A DNA stretch of 64,000 nt from DATJLY01 sp963729295 (GTDB lineage Bacteria; Pseudomonadota; Alphaproteobacteria; ATCC43930; CGMCC-115725): assembly GCA_963729295.1 (NCBI GenBank), contig CAVSNJ010000020.1, forward strand, positions 1 through 64,000, given 5' to 3'. Position 1 is the first letter of the stretch. Each line of letters opens with the position of its first letter. Below are positions 14,302-25,537 of the stretch, piece by piece. The position numbers and the translations under genes were made by a program. Under the pieces are notes generated by a model that was not told where the DNA came from, made no database searches, and was given only the letters and a program-made list of their open reading frames with translations.

Positions 14302-15557
14302 CCTCCGCCCGAAAACCACGGCAGCCACCCGGTCCAGGCGAGCCAGAAACACGCGAATCCGACCGAGACGAGCGTTGCCGGAACGCCGACGCGGGCGTAG
14401 TCGGCGAAGCTCAGCCGCACGCCATAGGCCTCGGCGCGCTCGACCACGATGAGGTTCGAGAGCGAGCCCGTCAGCAAGAGATTGCCCGAGAGCGACGACA
14501 GTACGGCGAGCGCGTAGAGCGCGCCCTGCGGCGGATTGGGCCAGACCTGGAGCAGCAGGATCACCGACGGCACGTTGCCGATCACGTTGCTGGAAAAGAG
14601 CGTGAGCGGCGCCAGCACGACGAGAGTGTCGGGGAGAAGACTGTGCTGCTGCAGCCAGGAGAGCGCGCGATAGGGCACGCCGGTATCGGCGAGCGCGCCG
14701 GTGATGGCGAAGAGACACACGAACAGGAGGAGCAGCGGCCAATCGACGCCGGCGATCATGGTGCGGCTGGTGATCTTGCGGTTCGACAACAATACGGCCG
14801 CGATCAGGAGGCCGCCGATCTCGCGCGGGATCGGCGTCATGAACAGCACCAGCAGCACCGCCATGGCGCCGAACCCTTTGACGGTCTGGCTGCGGTCGTA
14901 GGGATGGCGCGGCACCTCCGGCACCTCGCGCGTCGCCGCCATCACGGTGCCGTCGATGCGGTCGTGCCACAGGAGCCAGATCACCGCGAAGAACACCACG
15001 AGCCCGAATACCGCCGGCACCGCGCAGGCGCCAAGGAACACGCCGAAACTCAGATTGCCGAGCTGACCGATCAGGATGTTCTGGGGGTTGCCGATGAGCG
15101 TCGCGGCCGAGCCGGCGTTGCTCGCGCCGCACAGCGCGATGAGGAAGGGCCGCGGATCGAGGCCCTGCGAGCGCGCCCCGGCGATGAGGAGCGGCGCCAT
15201 CGCGAACACCAGGATGTCGTTCATCAAGAGTGCCGAAAGCGCGCCGCACACGCCCACGGTGAGCGCCAAGAGCAGCGCGGGGCTCGCGCGCTTCGTCACG
15301 ATCCACCCGGCGCAGAGATCGAAAAATCCCGCCACGGCGAATTGCGCCGAGATGATCATCAGCGCGAACAGCAGCACGAGGGTCGAGGTATCGATGCTGG
15401 CGCCGAGATCGTCGAGCGTCGTCGTCTCGGTGCCGAGGAGCGCGATGACGCCCAGAAGCGCGATGCCGGTGCGGTCGACCTGGAGCCACGGCAGCCGTCC
15501 CGCCGCCATGCCGAGATAGGCGAAAATGAAGACCAGGATGATGATGGCGGCGTGCAC
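14298..15557 (-). CDS. ArsB/NhaD-superfamily anion transporter
   Basis: The 419-residue protein is an ion-transporter-superfamily permease with about eleven membrane segments. The duplicated motif regions are visible as SALLMNDILVFAMAPLL with GNPQNILIGQ in the first half and FSSNVIGNVPSVILLLQ with TGSLSNLIVVERA in the second half; the Asn/Pro helix breaks are typical of the arsenite/citrate/dicarboxylate transporter fold. No arsenic genes lie nearby, so a carboxylate or other anion is as likely as arsenite. It converges with the diguanylate cyclase gene and shares its CTAG stop. Confidence 0.82.
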   Translation of the reverse strand: MHAAIIILVFIFAYLGMAAGRLPWLQVDRTGIALLGVIALLGTETTTLDDLGASIDTSTLVLLFALMIISAQFAVAGFFDLCAGWIVTKRASPALLLALTVGVCGALSALLMNDILVFAMAPLLIAGARSQGLDPRPFLIALCGASNAGSAATLIGNPQNILIGQLGNLSFGVFLGACAVPAVFGLVVFFAVIWLLWHDRIDGTVMAATREVPEVPRHPYDRSQTVKGFGAMAVLLVLFMTPIPREIGGLLIAAVLLSNRKITSRTMIAGVDWPLLLLFVCLFAITGALADTGVPYRALSWLQQHSLLPDTLVVLAPLTLFSSNVIGNVPSVILLLQVWPNPPQGALYALAVLSSLSGNLLLTGSLSNLIVVERAEAYGVRLSFADYARVGVPATLVSVGFACFWLAWTGWLPWFSGGG

Positions 15558-15595
15558 GGGACCGGACCGGGTCTGCGGGAAGCGGGGGAGTGTAA

Positions 15596-15706
15596 CAGCT
15601 ATCGGCTATCGGCTGTCAGCCGTCGGAAAGGTCGCTGGAAATGCCCGAAATTGGCTTCTTCGCGGCAACTCGCGCGGGCAAAAGAAAGGCTCACGGCCGA
15701 TAGCTG
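15596..15706. repeat. Inverted-repeat element upstream of uvrD
   Basis: CAGCTATCGGC at 15596-15606 is matched perfectly inverted by GCCGATAGCTG at 15696-15706, with 89 bp between. The left arm runs into a second TATCGGC and a nearby GTCAGCC. The size and non-coding content look like a small non-autonomous or dispersed repeat placed in the uvrD promoter region. I see no gene in it. Confidence 0.5.
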
Positions 15707-15735
15707 AAAGCCGGCCGCTAAGCTATATAGCCGCC

Positions 15736-17957
<2,222 letters not shown>

Positions 17958-17961
<4 letters not shown>

Positions 17962-18857
17962 GCGTGGCAGGGACCGGCAACGCGCTGTGGCGCGTCCTCT
18001 TGAGCGTGCGCGATGCCGATCGGGCCGAAGCCGCGGCGCGCGCCCTCGATCCGGTCGTCGAAAGCGTGAGCGCGTTCATTGCGGGCGGCGATTGGCGGGT
18101 CGAGGGATTGGCGCGGGAGAAACCCGACCGCGCCGCGCTCGAGGCCAATCTCGCGCTGCAATGGCTGGGCGGCGCGGCACCGCCCCCGCTTGTGCTGATC
18201 GAGCGCCTGCCCGAGCGCGACTGGCTCGACGAGAATCAGAAAAGTTTCGCGCCGGTCGCGGCCGGCCGCTATTTCGTCCGTCCCACGAGCTGGCAGGGGC
18301 GCGCGGCCGCGGGCCGCATCGCGCTCACCATCGACGCCGCGACCGCGTTCGGCACCGGCGAGCACGGGTCGACGCGCGGCGCGCTCATCGCGCTCGACCG
18401 GCTCGCGCGCCGGCATCGCTTTCGCCGCGTGCTCGACATGGGATGCGGCACCGGGATCCTCGCCATGGCCGCGGCCAAGACGTGGCAGCGCCGCGTCTCA
18501 CTCTGCGACATCGATCCCGAGGCCGTTCGCGTCGCCAGCCGCAATGCCGCGGTCAACGGGCTCAAGCCCTTGCTCGCGCCCGTCCGCGCAAACACCTATC
18601 GCGCGCGCACGCTGCGGCGGCTTGCGCCCTACGATCTCGTGCTCTCGAATATTTTGGCGCGGCCGCTGATGCTGATGGCGCGCGATCTCGCCGGCGCGCT
18701 CGCGCCCGGCGGCGTCGCCATCCTCGGCGGCTTCCTCCCGTGGCAGGAAAGCGCCGTTCTGGCGGCACATCGCACGTGCCGCTTTTCGCTGTCCCGGCGC
18801 ATCGTCGTCGATGGCTGGTCCACTCTCATCCTGTCCCGGAGCAGATTTTCCGCATGA
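17958..18857 (+). CDS. prmA: Ribosomal protein L11 methyltransferase
   Basis: The 299-residue enzyme methylates ribosomal protein L11 using S-adenosylmethionine. Diagnostic segments are TAFGTGEHGSTRGAL before the cofactor site and VLDMGCGTGILAMAAAK, the glycine-rich motif I; SNILARPL is the PrmA form of motif IV. The start is most likely GTG 17958, overlapping the uvrD stop as GTGA; GTG 17964 is the alternative. The last codons overlap the uppP start as ATGA, so uvrD, prmA and uppP form one translationally coupled operon. Confidence 0.93.
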
Positions 18858-19687
18858 CCGCGCTGCAAGCGATAATCACTGCCATCCTGCAAGGCGTGAC
18901 CGAGCTCTTCCCGGTGTCGAGCCTCGGCCACGCCGTCGTCCTGCCGCGGCTTCTGGGCTGGAACATCGACCAGGACGCGCCCGATTACCTGCCGTTCCTC
19001 GTCGTGCTGCATCTCGGCACGGCCGCGGCGCTGCTCGGATATTTCTGGCGCGACTGGTGGGAGATGGCGACGGCGTTCGTCGGCGCGGGCGAGCCCGACG
19101 AGCGGCACGCCAACTGGCGGCTCCTCTTTCTCATCGTCGTGGCGACCATTCCGGCGGTGATCCTGGGCTTTGCGCTGGAAAAATGGTTCCGCGCGCTGTT
19201 CGGCGCGCCGGCGGTGGCGGCCGCGTTCCTCATCGTCAACGGCTTCGTGCTGTTCGCGGGCGAGCGCCTGCGGCGCCGCGCCGGCGAGCGCACGCTCACC
19301 GAGATGCATTGGGGCGAGGCGCTCGTGATCGGGCTCTGGCAAAGCGCCGCGCTCATCCCCGGCATCTCGCGCTCGGGCGCCACCATGGTGGGCGGGCTGC
19401 TCATGGGATTTCACCATCGCGATGCGGCGCATTTCTCGTTCCTGATCGCGACGCCCGTGATTTTGGGCGCGGCCGTCCTGGAAGTGCCGAAACTCTTCCA
19501 CGCACACACGGCGATCGGCGGCGTCGCCTGGATCGCGGGCGTTGTCGCCGGCCTCACCGCATGGGCTAGCGTCGCCTTCCTCATGCGCTATTTCCGGCGC
19601 CACGATTTCGACGCGCTCGACCCGTTCGCCTATTACTGCTGGGCGGCAGGCGCGATCGCGCTGGGGCTCCTGGTCTTCGTGCTGTAA
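18854..19687 (+). CDS. uppP: Undecaprenyl-diphosphatase
   Basis: The 277-residue membrane protein recycles the undecaprenyl carrier of cell-wall synthesis by removing one phosphate at the periplasmic face. The BacA/UppP signatures are complete: GVTELFPVSSLGHAV (residues about 14-28) with its catalytic Glu and Ser, and LIPGISRSGATM with the catalytic Arg. About eight membrane segments are visible. It begins inside the prmA stop (ATGA) and ends 3 nt before the convergent zinc-exporter gene. Confidence 0.95.
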   Translation: MTALQAIITAILQGVTELFPVSSLGHAVVLPRLLGWNIDQDAPDYLPFLVVLHLGTAAALLGYFWRDWWEMATAFVGAGEPDERHANWRLLFLIVVATIPAVILGFALEKWFRALFGAPAVAAAFLIVNGFVLFAGERLRRRAGERTLTEMHWGEALVIGLWQSAALIPGISRSGATMVGGLLMGFHHRDAAHFSFLIATPVILGAAVLEVPKLFHAHTAIGGVAWIAGVVAGLTAWASVAFLMRYFRRHDFDALDPFAYYCWAAGAIALGLLVFVL

Positions 19688-19690
19688 GAG

Positions 19691-20686
19691 CTAGATCACG
19701 TGGTCGGGCGCCAGGCGGCAGGCGTGCTCGGGATCGATCTCGACCTGGATGGTGACGTGGCCGATCGCGAAGCGCTCGAAAAGCCCGGTCGCGATCTCGG
19801 ACAGGGTCTCATCGCCGGGATGGCCCGCCGGCATCACGATATGCGCGGTGAGCGCCGTCTCGGTCGTGCTCATCGGCCAGATGTGGAGATCGTGCACGGC
19901 GGAAACGCCTTTTAGCCGCGCCAGGTGCTCGCGCACGCGCTCGGCGTCGATCGTCGGCGGCACGGCGTGGAGCGCCATGTCGAGCGACTGGCGCAGGAGG
20001 CGCCATGTGGCGGCGACGATGACGATCGCGACCGCGATGCTGACGATCGGGTCGAGGCGCAGCCAGCCGGTCAGGAGAATGACGCCGCCCGAAGCGGCGA
20101 CGCCGAGGCTCACCGCCGCATCGGCAGCCATGTGCACGTAAGCCGCCCTGACGTTCAGATCGCCGTGCGCCGCGCCGCCGAGCATGAGCGCCGTCGCGCC
20201 GTTGACGGCGACGCCGATCAACGCCACCACCACGACTGTGAGGCCCATGACCGGCGCCGGCGCGGCCAGCCGCTCGGCCGCGCCGAGGATGATGGCGCCG
20301 ACCGCGATCAAGAGGACGATCGCGTTGAACAGCGCCACCAGGATCGAGAAGCTGCCGAGACCGTAGGTGTAGCGTGCGCTCGGGCTGCGCCGCGCCAAAA
20401 GGCTCGCGGCCCAGGCCGCGGCCAGGCTCAGCACATCGGCGAAGTTGTGGCCGGCGTCGGCCAGCAGCGCGAGCGAATGGCCGAGCACGCCATACACCGC
20501 CTCGAGCACGACGAAGCCCAAATTGAGCGCCGTGCCAATGGCGAGCAACGTGGGCGTGCCGTCGTGATGATGATGGCCATGGCCGTCATCGCCGTGGCCA
20601 TGACCGCCATGCTCATGGCCATGGCGGCCGTGATCGTGGCCGCCATGGTGGGCGTGGTCATGGTCATGACCATGGTCGTGCGCCAT
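19691..20686 (-). CDS. Cation diffusion facilitator (zinc exporter type)
   Basis: The 331-residue protein has a strongly His/Asp/Gly-rich cytoplasmic N terminus (residues about 3-42, more than fifteen His) followed by six membrane segments and a C-terminal cytoplasmic domain. Transport-site residues appear as HNFAD in helix 2 and HMAAD in helix 5; the HxxxD/HxxxD pairing is the zinc-selective arrangement of ZitB/CzcD-like proteins. It should export zinc, perhaps also cobalt or cadmium, in exchange for protons. The His-rich leader is encoded by a CAT/GGC-rich repeat-like DNA tract. No metalloregulator gene is adjacent. Confidence 0.92.
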   Translation of the reverse strand: MAHDHGHDHDHAHHGGHDHGRHGHEHGGHGHGDDGHGHHHHDGTPTLLAIGTALNLGFVVLEAVYGVLGHSLALLADAGHNFADVLSLAAAWAASLLARRSPSARYTYGLGSFSILVALFNAIVLLIAVGAIILGAAERLAAPAPVMGLTVVVVALIGVAVNGATALMLGGAAHGDLNVRAAYVHMAADAAVSLGVAASGGVILLTGWLRLDPIVSIAVAIVIVAATWRLLRQSLDMALHAVPPTIDAERVREHLARLKGVSAVHDLHIWPMSTTETALTAHIVMPAGHPGDETLSEIATGLFERFAIGHVTIQVEIDPEHACRLAPDHVI

Positions 20687-20736
20687 GGCCCGCTACTTTG
20701 CCCGAGCGGAGCCCGAGCGTCGAGTGGCGACGCGGC

Positions 20737-20949
20737 TTACGCGGCGTGCCGGAAGCCGCGAATCGGCGCGCCCGAAGGCGGCACCGCACGCTCGACCCGA
20801 TGCGCCAGGGCATAGGGGATTTCCGACCGGCTGATGCCGATGTCGGCCAGCGAGCGGTCATCGAGGGCGGAGAGCTCCCGATAGGCCTGCTCGCGCCGGC
20901 GCCAATCCTCGTAGCGCTCGGCCAAGGCCTTGAAAAGACTTGATAACAT
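20737..20949 (-). CDS. DUF1127 small arginine-rich protein
   Basis: The 70-residue protein holds the DUF1127 core YRELSALDDRSLADIGISRS at about residues 25-44. Small DUF1127 proteins of alphaproteobacteria, such as those studied in Rhodobacter and Agrobacterium, influence RNA turnover and phosphate or stress responses. The start at 20949 has GGAGA seven nt upstream; an upstream in-frame start would place that site inside the gene. A 7-bp-arm hairpin in the leader runs into the Shine-Dalgarno site, so translation may be controlled. Confidence 0.85.
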   Translation of the reverse strand: MLSSLFKALAERYEDWRRREQAYRELSALDDRSLADIGISRSEIPYALAHRVERAVPPSGAPIRGFRHAA

Positions 20950-20958
20950 GTCTTTTCT

Positions 20959-20981
20959 CCGCAGTTGATGTTGCACTGCGG
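20959..20981 (-). promoter_or_regulatory. Leader hairpin next to the DUF1127 ribosome-binding site
   Basis: In the direction of the DUF1127 gene the sequence reads CCGCAGT, nine nt, ACTGCGG, a perfect 7-bp-arm inverted repeat. The two last G of the second arm are the first bases of the GGAGA Shine-Dalgarno site, so pairing would partly hide it. It could equally be a protein operator. Confidence 0.5.
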
Positions 20982-21058
20982 TAAAGGTAAGCAGTGTTGA
21001 CCTATATGGCTAGGCCTTCGGCGGCATTCCTGCCCATCGCCGCGTGCATGGAAGAGGG

Positions 21059-22261
21059 TTAAGCGAGCGCGCTGCGGTCGCTGTCGGCGAGGAGGTGGGG
21101 CGCGCCATACCGGCGCATCACCTCGGCGGGCTCGCGCGTCCCCTCGGCGGCGAGCGAGGCGCTCCCGAGCGTGCGCGAGTAATCGACGAGCGCCTGGCCG
21201 AAGGCGCGCCGCTCGCCCTCAAAGCGGGCAAGCGCGCCGTCGATGTCGTTCGGCATCGCCGCCAAGGCCTCGACGAGCGCGACGGCGTCGAGCGCGGCCT
21301 TGGTGATGCCGGCGGCGACATGCGGGCGCGCGATGAAGGCGGCGTCGCCGATGAGCGCCGTGCGGCCCCACACCATCCGCGGCACTTCGAGGTCGGTGAT
21401 CGCCTGCAAGAGCGGCTGCGCCGCGCGCGCGACGATCCCGGCCACCACGGGCGGCAGCACGGATTTCGCAGCGGCGCGCATCGCGGCGACCGCCTCGGGG
21501 CGGATGAGCGGCGGCGGGATCGCGAGCTCGTGGCCGCGCCCGGTTGCGTCGGTCATCAATGCTTCGAGCCGGGCCTTGTCGGCCGGGCGGTACCAGATGA
21601 AGTAATAGCGGCGATGGCCGGGGCGCACATCGTCGTCGCGGCCGGGAATTGGCATCGACAAACTCATCTCGCCCGCAGGAAAGGCGAAGACGATGCAGTC
21701 GGAGAGGAGCGCGTGCTCGGCCGCCGAGAGCTCGCTCTCCTCGATCACGCCGCGCCAGGCGATATAGCCGGCATAGCGCGGCGCGATCTCCGGCAGGAAC
21801 TGGCGCCGTACGGTCGAGTGGACACCGTCCGCGCCGATCAGCAGATCGCCGGTCTCGCGCCCGCCATCGGCGAAGTGCGCGGTGACGCCGCCGGCGCGCT
21901 CATCGACGCGCTCGAGGGTGCGGCCGGCACAGACGATCCCGTCCGGCACCGCAGCACGCAGCGGGCGATAGATCCGCGACCACGCGCCGGTGAGCCAGGG
22001 CCGCGCGATGCGCGTCTTCGCGCTGCCGTCGCGCGCGAGCCACAGGAGCGAGGAGACCGGAACGCCGGTCGAAGGGGCGACGTTCGCGCCGACCCGGCGC
22101 AGCACCTGGAAAAGCTCGTTCGAGAGGCCAAGACCGGCGCCGCGGCCCGACAGATCGCCCGCGGTCTTCTCGAACACCGCGACATCCCAGCCGATCTCGC
22201 GGAAGAGACACGCAGCGAACAGCCCGCCGACCGAACCGCCGATCACCAATGCCCGTGGCAT
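21059..22261 (-). CDS. FAD-dependent aromatic/heterocycle monooxygenase
   Basis: The 400-residue enzyme belongs to the class A flavoprotein hydroxylases. It opens with the dinucleotide-binding motif VIGGSVGGLFAACLF, has the ADGVHSTVR motif near residue 160 and the second FAD motif RTALIGDAAFIARPHVAAG. The layout is closest to 2,6-dihydroxypyridine or urate hydroxylase-like enzymes, which use NAD(P)H and oxygen on N-heterocycles or phenols. The substrate is not certain. It is divergent from the LivF-like gene with a 45-bp gap. A second unrelated FAD hydroxylase lies 1.6 kb further on. Confidence 0.83.
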   Translation of the reverse strand: MPRALVIGGSVGGLFAACLFREIGWDVAVFEKTAGDLSGRGAGLGLSNELFQVLRRVGANVAPSTGVPVSSLLWLARDGSAKTRIARPWLTGAWSRIYRPLRAAVPDGIVCAGRTLERVDERAGGVTAHFADGGRETGDLLIGADGVHSTVRRQFLPEIAPRYAGYIAWRGVIEESELSAAEHALLSDCIVFAFPAGEMSLSMPIPGRDDDVRPGHRRYYFIWYRPADKARLEALMTDATGRGHELAIPPPLIRPEAVAAMRAAAKSVLPPVVAGIVARAAQPLLQAITDLEVPRMVWGRTALIGDAAFIARPHVAAGITKAALDAVALVEALAAMPNDIDGALARFEGERRAFGQALVDYSRTLGSASLAAEGTREPAEVMRRYGAPHLLADSDRSALA

Positions 22262-22306
22262 GCGCGGAGATTGCGTCGCCGCGCCGGCAATGACAAGAAT
22301 GCCGGC

Positions 22307-23008
22307 ATGATGCTCGAGGTGCAGAACCTCAGCGCGTGCTATGGCGAAAGCCAGGTCCTGTTCGGCGTCTCGTTCAGGGTCGCGGCGGGCGAGGTGGTGA
22401 CGCTTTTGGGCCGCAACGGCATGGGCAAGACGACGACGGTCGGCGCGGTGATGGGCATCGTGCCGCCGGCCGGGGGCACGATCCGCTTCGAGGGAACCAA
22501 GATCGCGGGATTGCCTTCCTATCGCATCGCGCAGCTCGGCCTCGGGCTCGTGCCGGAAGGGCGGCAGGTCTTTCCCAACCTGACCGTGCGCGAGAACCTC
22601 GTCGCCACCGCCGCCAACCGCCACGGCGACGGGCGCTGGGACCTCGCTTCCGTGCTTGGTCTTTTCCCGGCGCTGGCCGAGCGGCTCGAAACATTCGGCG
22701 CGCTCCTCTCGGGCGGCGAGCAGCAGATGCTGGCGGTCGGGCGCGCGCTCATGACCAATCCGCGCCTGCTCATTCTCGACGAGGCGACGGAAGGATTGGC
22801 GCCGCTGGTGCGCGCGGAGATCTGGCGCGCGCTTGCAACCTTGAAGGCGGCGGGACAGTCGATCCTGGTAATCGACAAAAACGTCGCCGCGCTCACCCGC
22901 ATCGCCGACCGCCACTACGTGCTCGAAAAGGGCCAAATCGTGTGGCAAGGAAATTCGGCCGCGCTGGCCGCCGACGTCGAATTGCAGCACCGCTATTTGG
23001 GCGTGTAG
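22307..23008 (+). CDS. livF: LivF-type ABC transporter ATPase (orphan)
   Basis: The 233-residue ATPase matches LivF of branched-chain amino-acid and aromatic-acid transporters in size and motifs: Walker A GRNGMGKTT, signature LSGGEQQMLAVGRAL, Walker B LLILDEATEGLAP. LivF normally works with LivG, the permeases LivHM and a binding protein, but none of these is in the window. The motif residues look intact. The start could be ATG 22307 or the next ATG at 22310. The 3' end overlaps the convergent lyase gene by 16 nt. Confidence 0.88.
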   Translation: MMLEVQNLSACYGESQVLFGVSFRVAAGEVVTLLGRNGMGKTTTVGAVMGIVPPAGGTIRFEGTKIAGLPSYRIAQLGLGLVPEGRQVFPNLTVRENLVATAANRHGDGRWDLASVLGLFPALAERLETFGALLSGGEQQMLAVGRALMTNPRLLILDEATEGLAPLVRAEIWRALATLKAAGQSILVIDKNVAALTRIADRHYVLEKGQIVWQGNSAALAADVELQHRYLGV

Positions 23009-23862
23009 CGCGCCTCGAGCGCGTCCCAATCCGCCTTGCCGACGATCTCCTGGCGCTCGGCGAACGGCATGAGGCGCCCCAGCACGCCATCGAGCGAGCC
23101 CGTCTCGCGCAAATGCCCGAGCACGTCCTGCATCGCTGCCAGCGCCGCCTGGAGCGCCGCGTTGGCATAAAGCACGAGCGCGAAGCCCATGCGCTGAAGC
23201 GTCGCGCGCGGCAGCATCGGCGTGAGGCCGCCGACGACGAGGTTCGCGACCTGCGGCACGGCGAGCGATTGCGGAATGCGCGCCATGTCCGCCTCGCTCT
23301 TCGGCGCCTCGACGAAAGTGAGATCGGCGCCCGCCTCGATATAAAGCTGCGCGCGCGCCAGGGCGTCGTCCAATCCGTTGGGCGCGATCGCATCGGTGCG
23401 GGCGATGACGAGAAAATCCGGGTCGCGCCGGGCATCGACCGCGGCGCGCAGCTTCGCCGCCATTGCGCCGGCGGGGATCACCGTCTTGCCGGCGAAATGG
23501 CCGCAGCGCTTTGGAAACTCCTGATCCTCGAGCTGCACGGCGTTGGCGCCGGCGCGCTCCAGCACGCGGATCGTGCGCGCGACGTTCAATTCGTTGCCGA
23601 AGCCCGTGTCCGCGTCGACGATGAGCGGCACTTGGACCGCCTCGCGCATCAGCGCGACGTTGGCCGCGAGCTCGGAGAGCGTGACGAGCCCGATATCGGG
23701 CACGCCGAGATAGGCATTGGCAATGCCGGCGCCGGTGACATAGACGGCGGGAAAGCCCATGCGCTCGATGAGGCGCGCGGCGAGCGCATCGGCCGCCCCC
23801 GGCACGATCGCGCCGGCGCCCTTGTGGAGAGCGCGGCGCAGTGCTTTGTTGAGCTCGCTCAT
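22993..23862 (-). CDS. Isocitrate lyase/PEP mutase-family enzyme
   Basis: The 289-residue protein is a single-domain member of the isocitrate lyase/PEP mutase superfamily. The metal site DADTGFGN and the flexible-loop motif PKRCGHFAGK are present; the Cys in KRCGH is the acid/base residue of the C-C lyases (isocitrate and 2-methylisocitrate lyases), which PEP mutases lack. A C-C lyase acting on a 2-hydroxy di- or tricarboxylate is thus more likely than a phosphonate enzyme. It lies among aromatic-ring monooxygenases. Its last 16 nt overlap the end of the convergent livF-like gene. Confidence 0.82.
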   Translation of the reverse strand: MSELNKALRRALHKGAGAIVPGAADALAARLIERMGFPAVYVTGAGIANAYLGVPDIGLVTLSELAANVALMREAVQVPLIVDADTGFGNELNVARTIRVLERAGANAVQLEDQEFPKRCGHFAGKTVIPAGAMAAKLRAAVDARRDPDFLVIARTDAIAPNGLDDALARAQLYIEAGADLTFVEAPKSEADMARIPQSLAVPQVANLVVGGLTPMLPRATLQRMGFALVLYANAALQAALAAMQDVLGHLRETGSLDGVLGRLMPFAERQEIVGKADWDALEARYTPK

Positions 23863-23889
23863 GTGACGCGACCTTAGACGAAGCCAAGA

Positions 23890-25506
23890 ATGGCGACAAT
23901 CGACACGCCCGTGCTCATCGTCGGCGCCGGACCGGTCGGGCTCGCGCTCGCGGGCGAGCTCGGCTGGCGCGGCATTTCCTGCCTCCTCGTCGAGAAGGGC
24001 GACGGCTCGATCTACCAGCCGAAGATGGATCTGGTCGGCATCCGCACGATGGAGTTCTGCCGGCGCTGGCGCATCGTGCCGTGGGTCGAGGCGACGCCCT
24101 ATCCGCGCGACTATCAGCAAGACAACGTCTATGTCTCGGCGGTGTGCGGCTTCGAGTTCGGGCGCGACCGCTTCCCGGGCATGAATGGCGACAAGCCACC
24201 GCCGCAGAGCCCGCAGCATCGCGAGCGCTGCCCGCAGGACATGTTCGATCCGGTGCTGAAGCGCTTCGCCACCAGCTTCCCCCATGTGGCGTTGCGCTAT
24301 CACGCCGAGCTTCTCTCGTTCGAGCAGCATACGAGCGGCATCACCGCGACGATATCCGATCCGCGCACGGGCGCGCGCGCGACCGTTCGGGCGCAGTATC
24401 TCGTCGGCTGCGACGGTGCGGCGAGCGCCGTCCGCCAAGCGCTCGGGATCGAGATGGCGGGCAACCCGGTCCTCACCTACACGACCAACGCCATCTTCCG
24501 CTGCGAGAATTTCTTGGAGCTGCACGGCAAGGGCGAGGCATATCGCTATATCTGCATCGGCACGGAGGGCACTTTCGCCACCATCGTCGCGATCAACGGG
24601 CGCGACCGCTTCCGCTTCTCGATCGTCGGCGACGAGAATATGCGCAGCTACGACGAGAGCGCGGTGCGCGCCCTCATTGTCACGGCGATGGGCCGCGAGT
24701 TCGATTTCGAGGTTCTGACCATCGTGCCGTGGATCAGGCGCGAGCTGGTGGCCGACCGCTATGGGGACGAGCGCATCTTCATCGCCGGCGACGCCGCTCA
24801 TCTCACCTCGCCGACCGGCGGCTTCGGCATGAACATGGGCATCCAGGACGCCGTCGATCTCGGCTGGAAGCTCGAAGCGATGCTGCGCGGCTGGGGCGGG
24901 CCGAACCTGCTCGCGTCCTACGAGGTCGAGCGCCGGCCGGTCGCGATCCGCAACGTGCGCGAGGCGAGCGGCAATCTGCGCCGCATGCTCTCGCCTCGGG
25001 CCGAGCGCGTGCCGCTCGAGGCTTTCGCGCCCGGCGCCGAGGGCGAGCGCGCGCGCAAGGAGTTCGGCGAGAAATTCAGCGCACTCATGCGGCGCGAATG
25101 GTTCACGCTCGGCATTCACCTCGGCTATCGCTACGAGGGTTCGCCCGTCATCGTGCCGGACGGAACGCCCGAGCCGCCCGACACGGTCTCGACATACGAA
25201 CAGACGGCGCGACCCGGCCATCGCGCGCCGCATGTCTGGCTCGGCGAAGGGAAGTCGACGCTCGACCTTTACGGTCGCGGCCTCGTGCTGCTGCGCTTCG
25301 ATCCCGGCGCCGATACCGCAGCGCTCGAAGAGGCCGCGCGCGAGCGCGGTGTGCCGCTCGCGCGGGTCGATCTCGCGCAGCAAGAAGCCGCGCGGCTTTA
25401 CGAGCGAAAGCTCGTGCTGGTGCGGCCCGACGGCCACGTCGCCTGGCGCGGCGACGCTCTCGCGGACGCTCCGCGCATCATCGACACGGTGCGCGGCGCG
25501 GCGTAA
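23890..25506 (+). CDS. FAD-dependent phenol-type hydroxylase
   Basis: The 538-residue flavoprotein belongs to the PheA/TfdB/MhpA group of ring hydroxylases. It has the N-terminal FAD motif LIVGAGPVGLALAGELG, the VGCDGAASAVR motif and the second FAD motif IFIAGDAAHLTSPTGGFG, followed by a thioredoxin-like C-terminal domain from about residue 430. It should hydroxylate an aromatic acid or phenol with NAD(P)H and oxygen in the cytoplasm. It is followed by a binding-protein gene (31 nt) and an alpha/beta hydrolase, which suggests uptake, ring attack and lactone or ester cleavage of one aromatic compound. Confidence 0.86.
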   Translation: MATIDTPVLIVGAGPVGLALAGELGWRGISCLLVEKGDGSIYQPKMDLVGIRTMEFCRRWRIVPWVEATPYPRDYQQDNVYVSAVCGFEFGRDRFPGMNGDKPPPQSPQHRERCPQDMFDPVLKRFATSFPHVALRYHAELLSFEQHTSGITATISDPRTGARATVRAQYLVGCDGAASAVRQALGIEMAGNPVLTYTTNAIFRCENFLELHGKGEAYRYICIGTEGTFATIVAINGRDRFRFSIVGDENMRSYDESAVRALIVTAMGREFDFEVLTIVPWIRRELVADRYGDERIFIAGDAAHLTSPTGGFGMNMGIQDAVDLGWKLEAMLRGWGGPNLLASYEVERRPVAIRNVREASGNLRRMLSPRAERVPLEAFAPGAEGERARKEFGEKFSALMRREWFTLGIHLGYRYEGSPVIVPDGTPEPPDTVSTYEQTARPGHRAPHVWLGEGKSTLDLYGRGLVLLRFDPGADTAALEEAARERGVPLARVDLAQQEAARLYERKLVLVRPDGHVAWRGDALADAPRIIDTVRGAA

Positions 25507-25537
25507 AAGAGGCGCAACAACGAAATCGGGAGGGGCA

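Noticed and set aside
15526..15735. N-terminal extension of UvrD by 70 residues
   Set aside because: The extension falls in an inverted-repeat element and has no similarity to helicases; the normal N terminus begins at 15736.
20560..20690. His-rich DNA tract as a non-coding repeat
   Set aside because: The CAT/GGC-rich pattern is explained by the His-rich leader of the zinc exporter.
22993..23889. Phosphonate metabolism by the PEP mutase-like gene
   Set aside because: The KRCGH loop with its Cys is the lyase version of the family and no other phosphonate genes are present.
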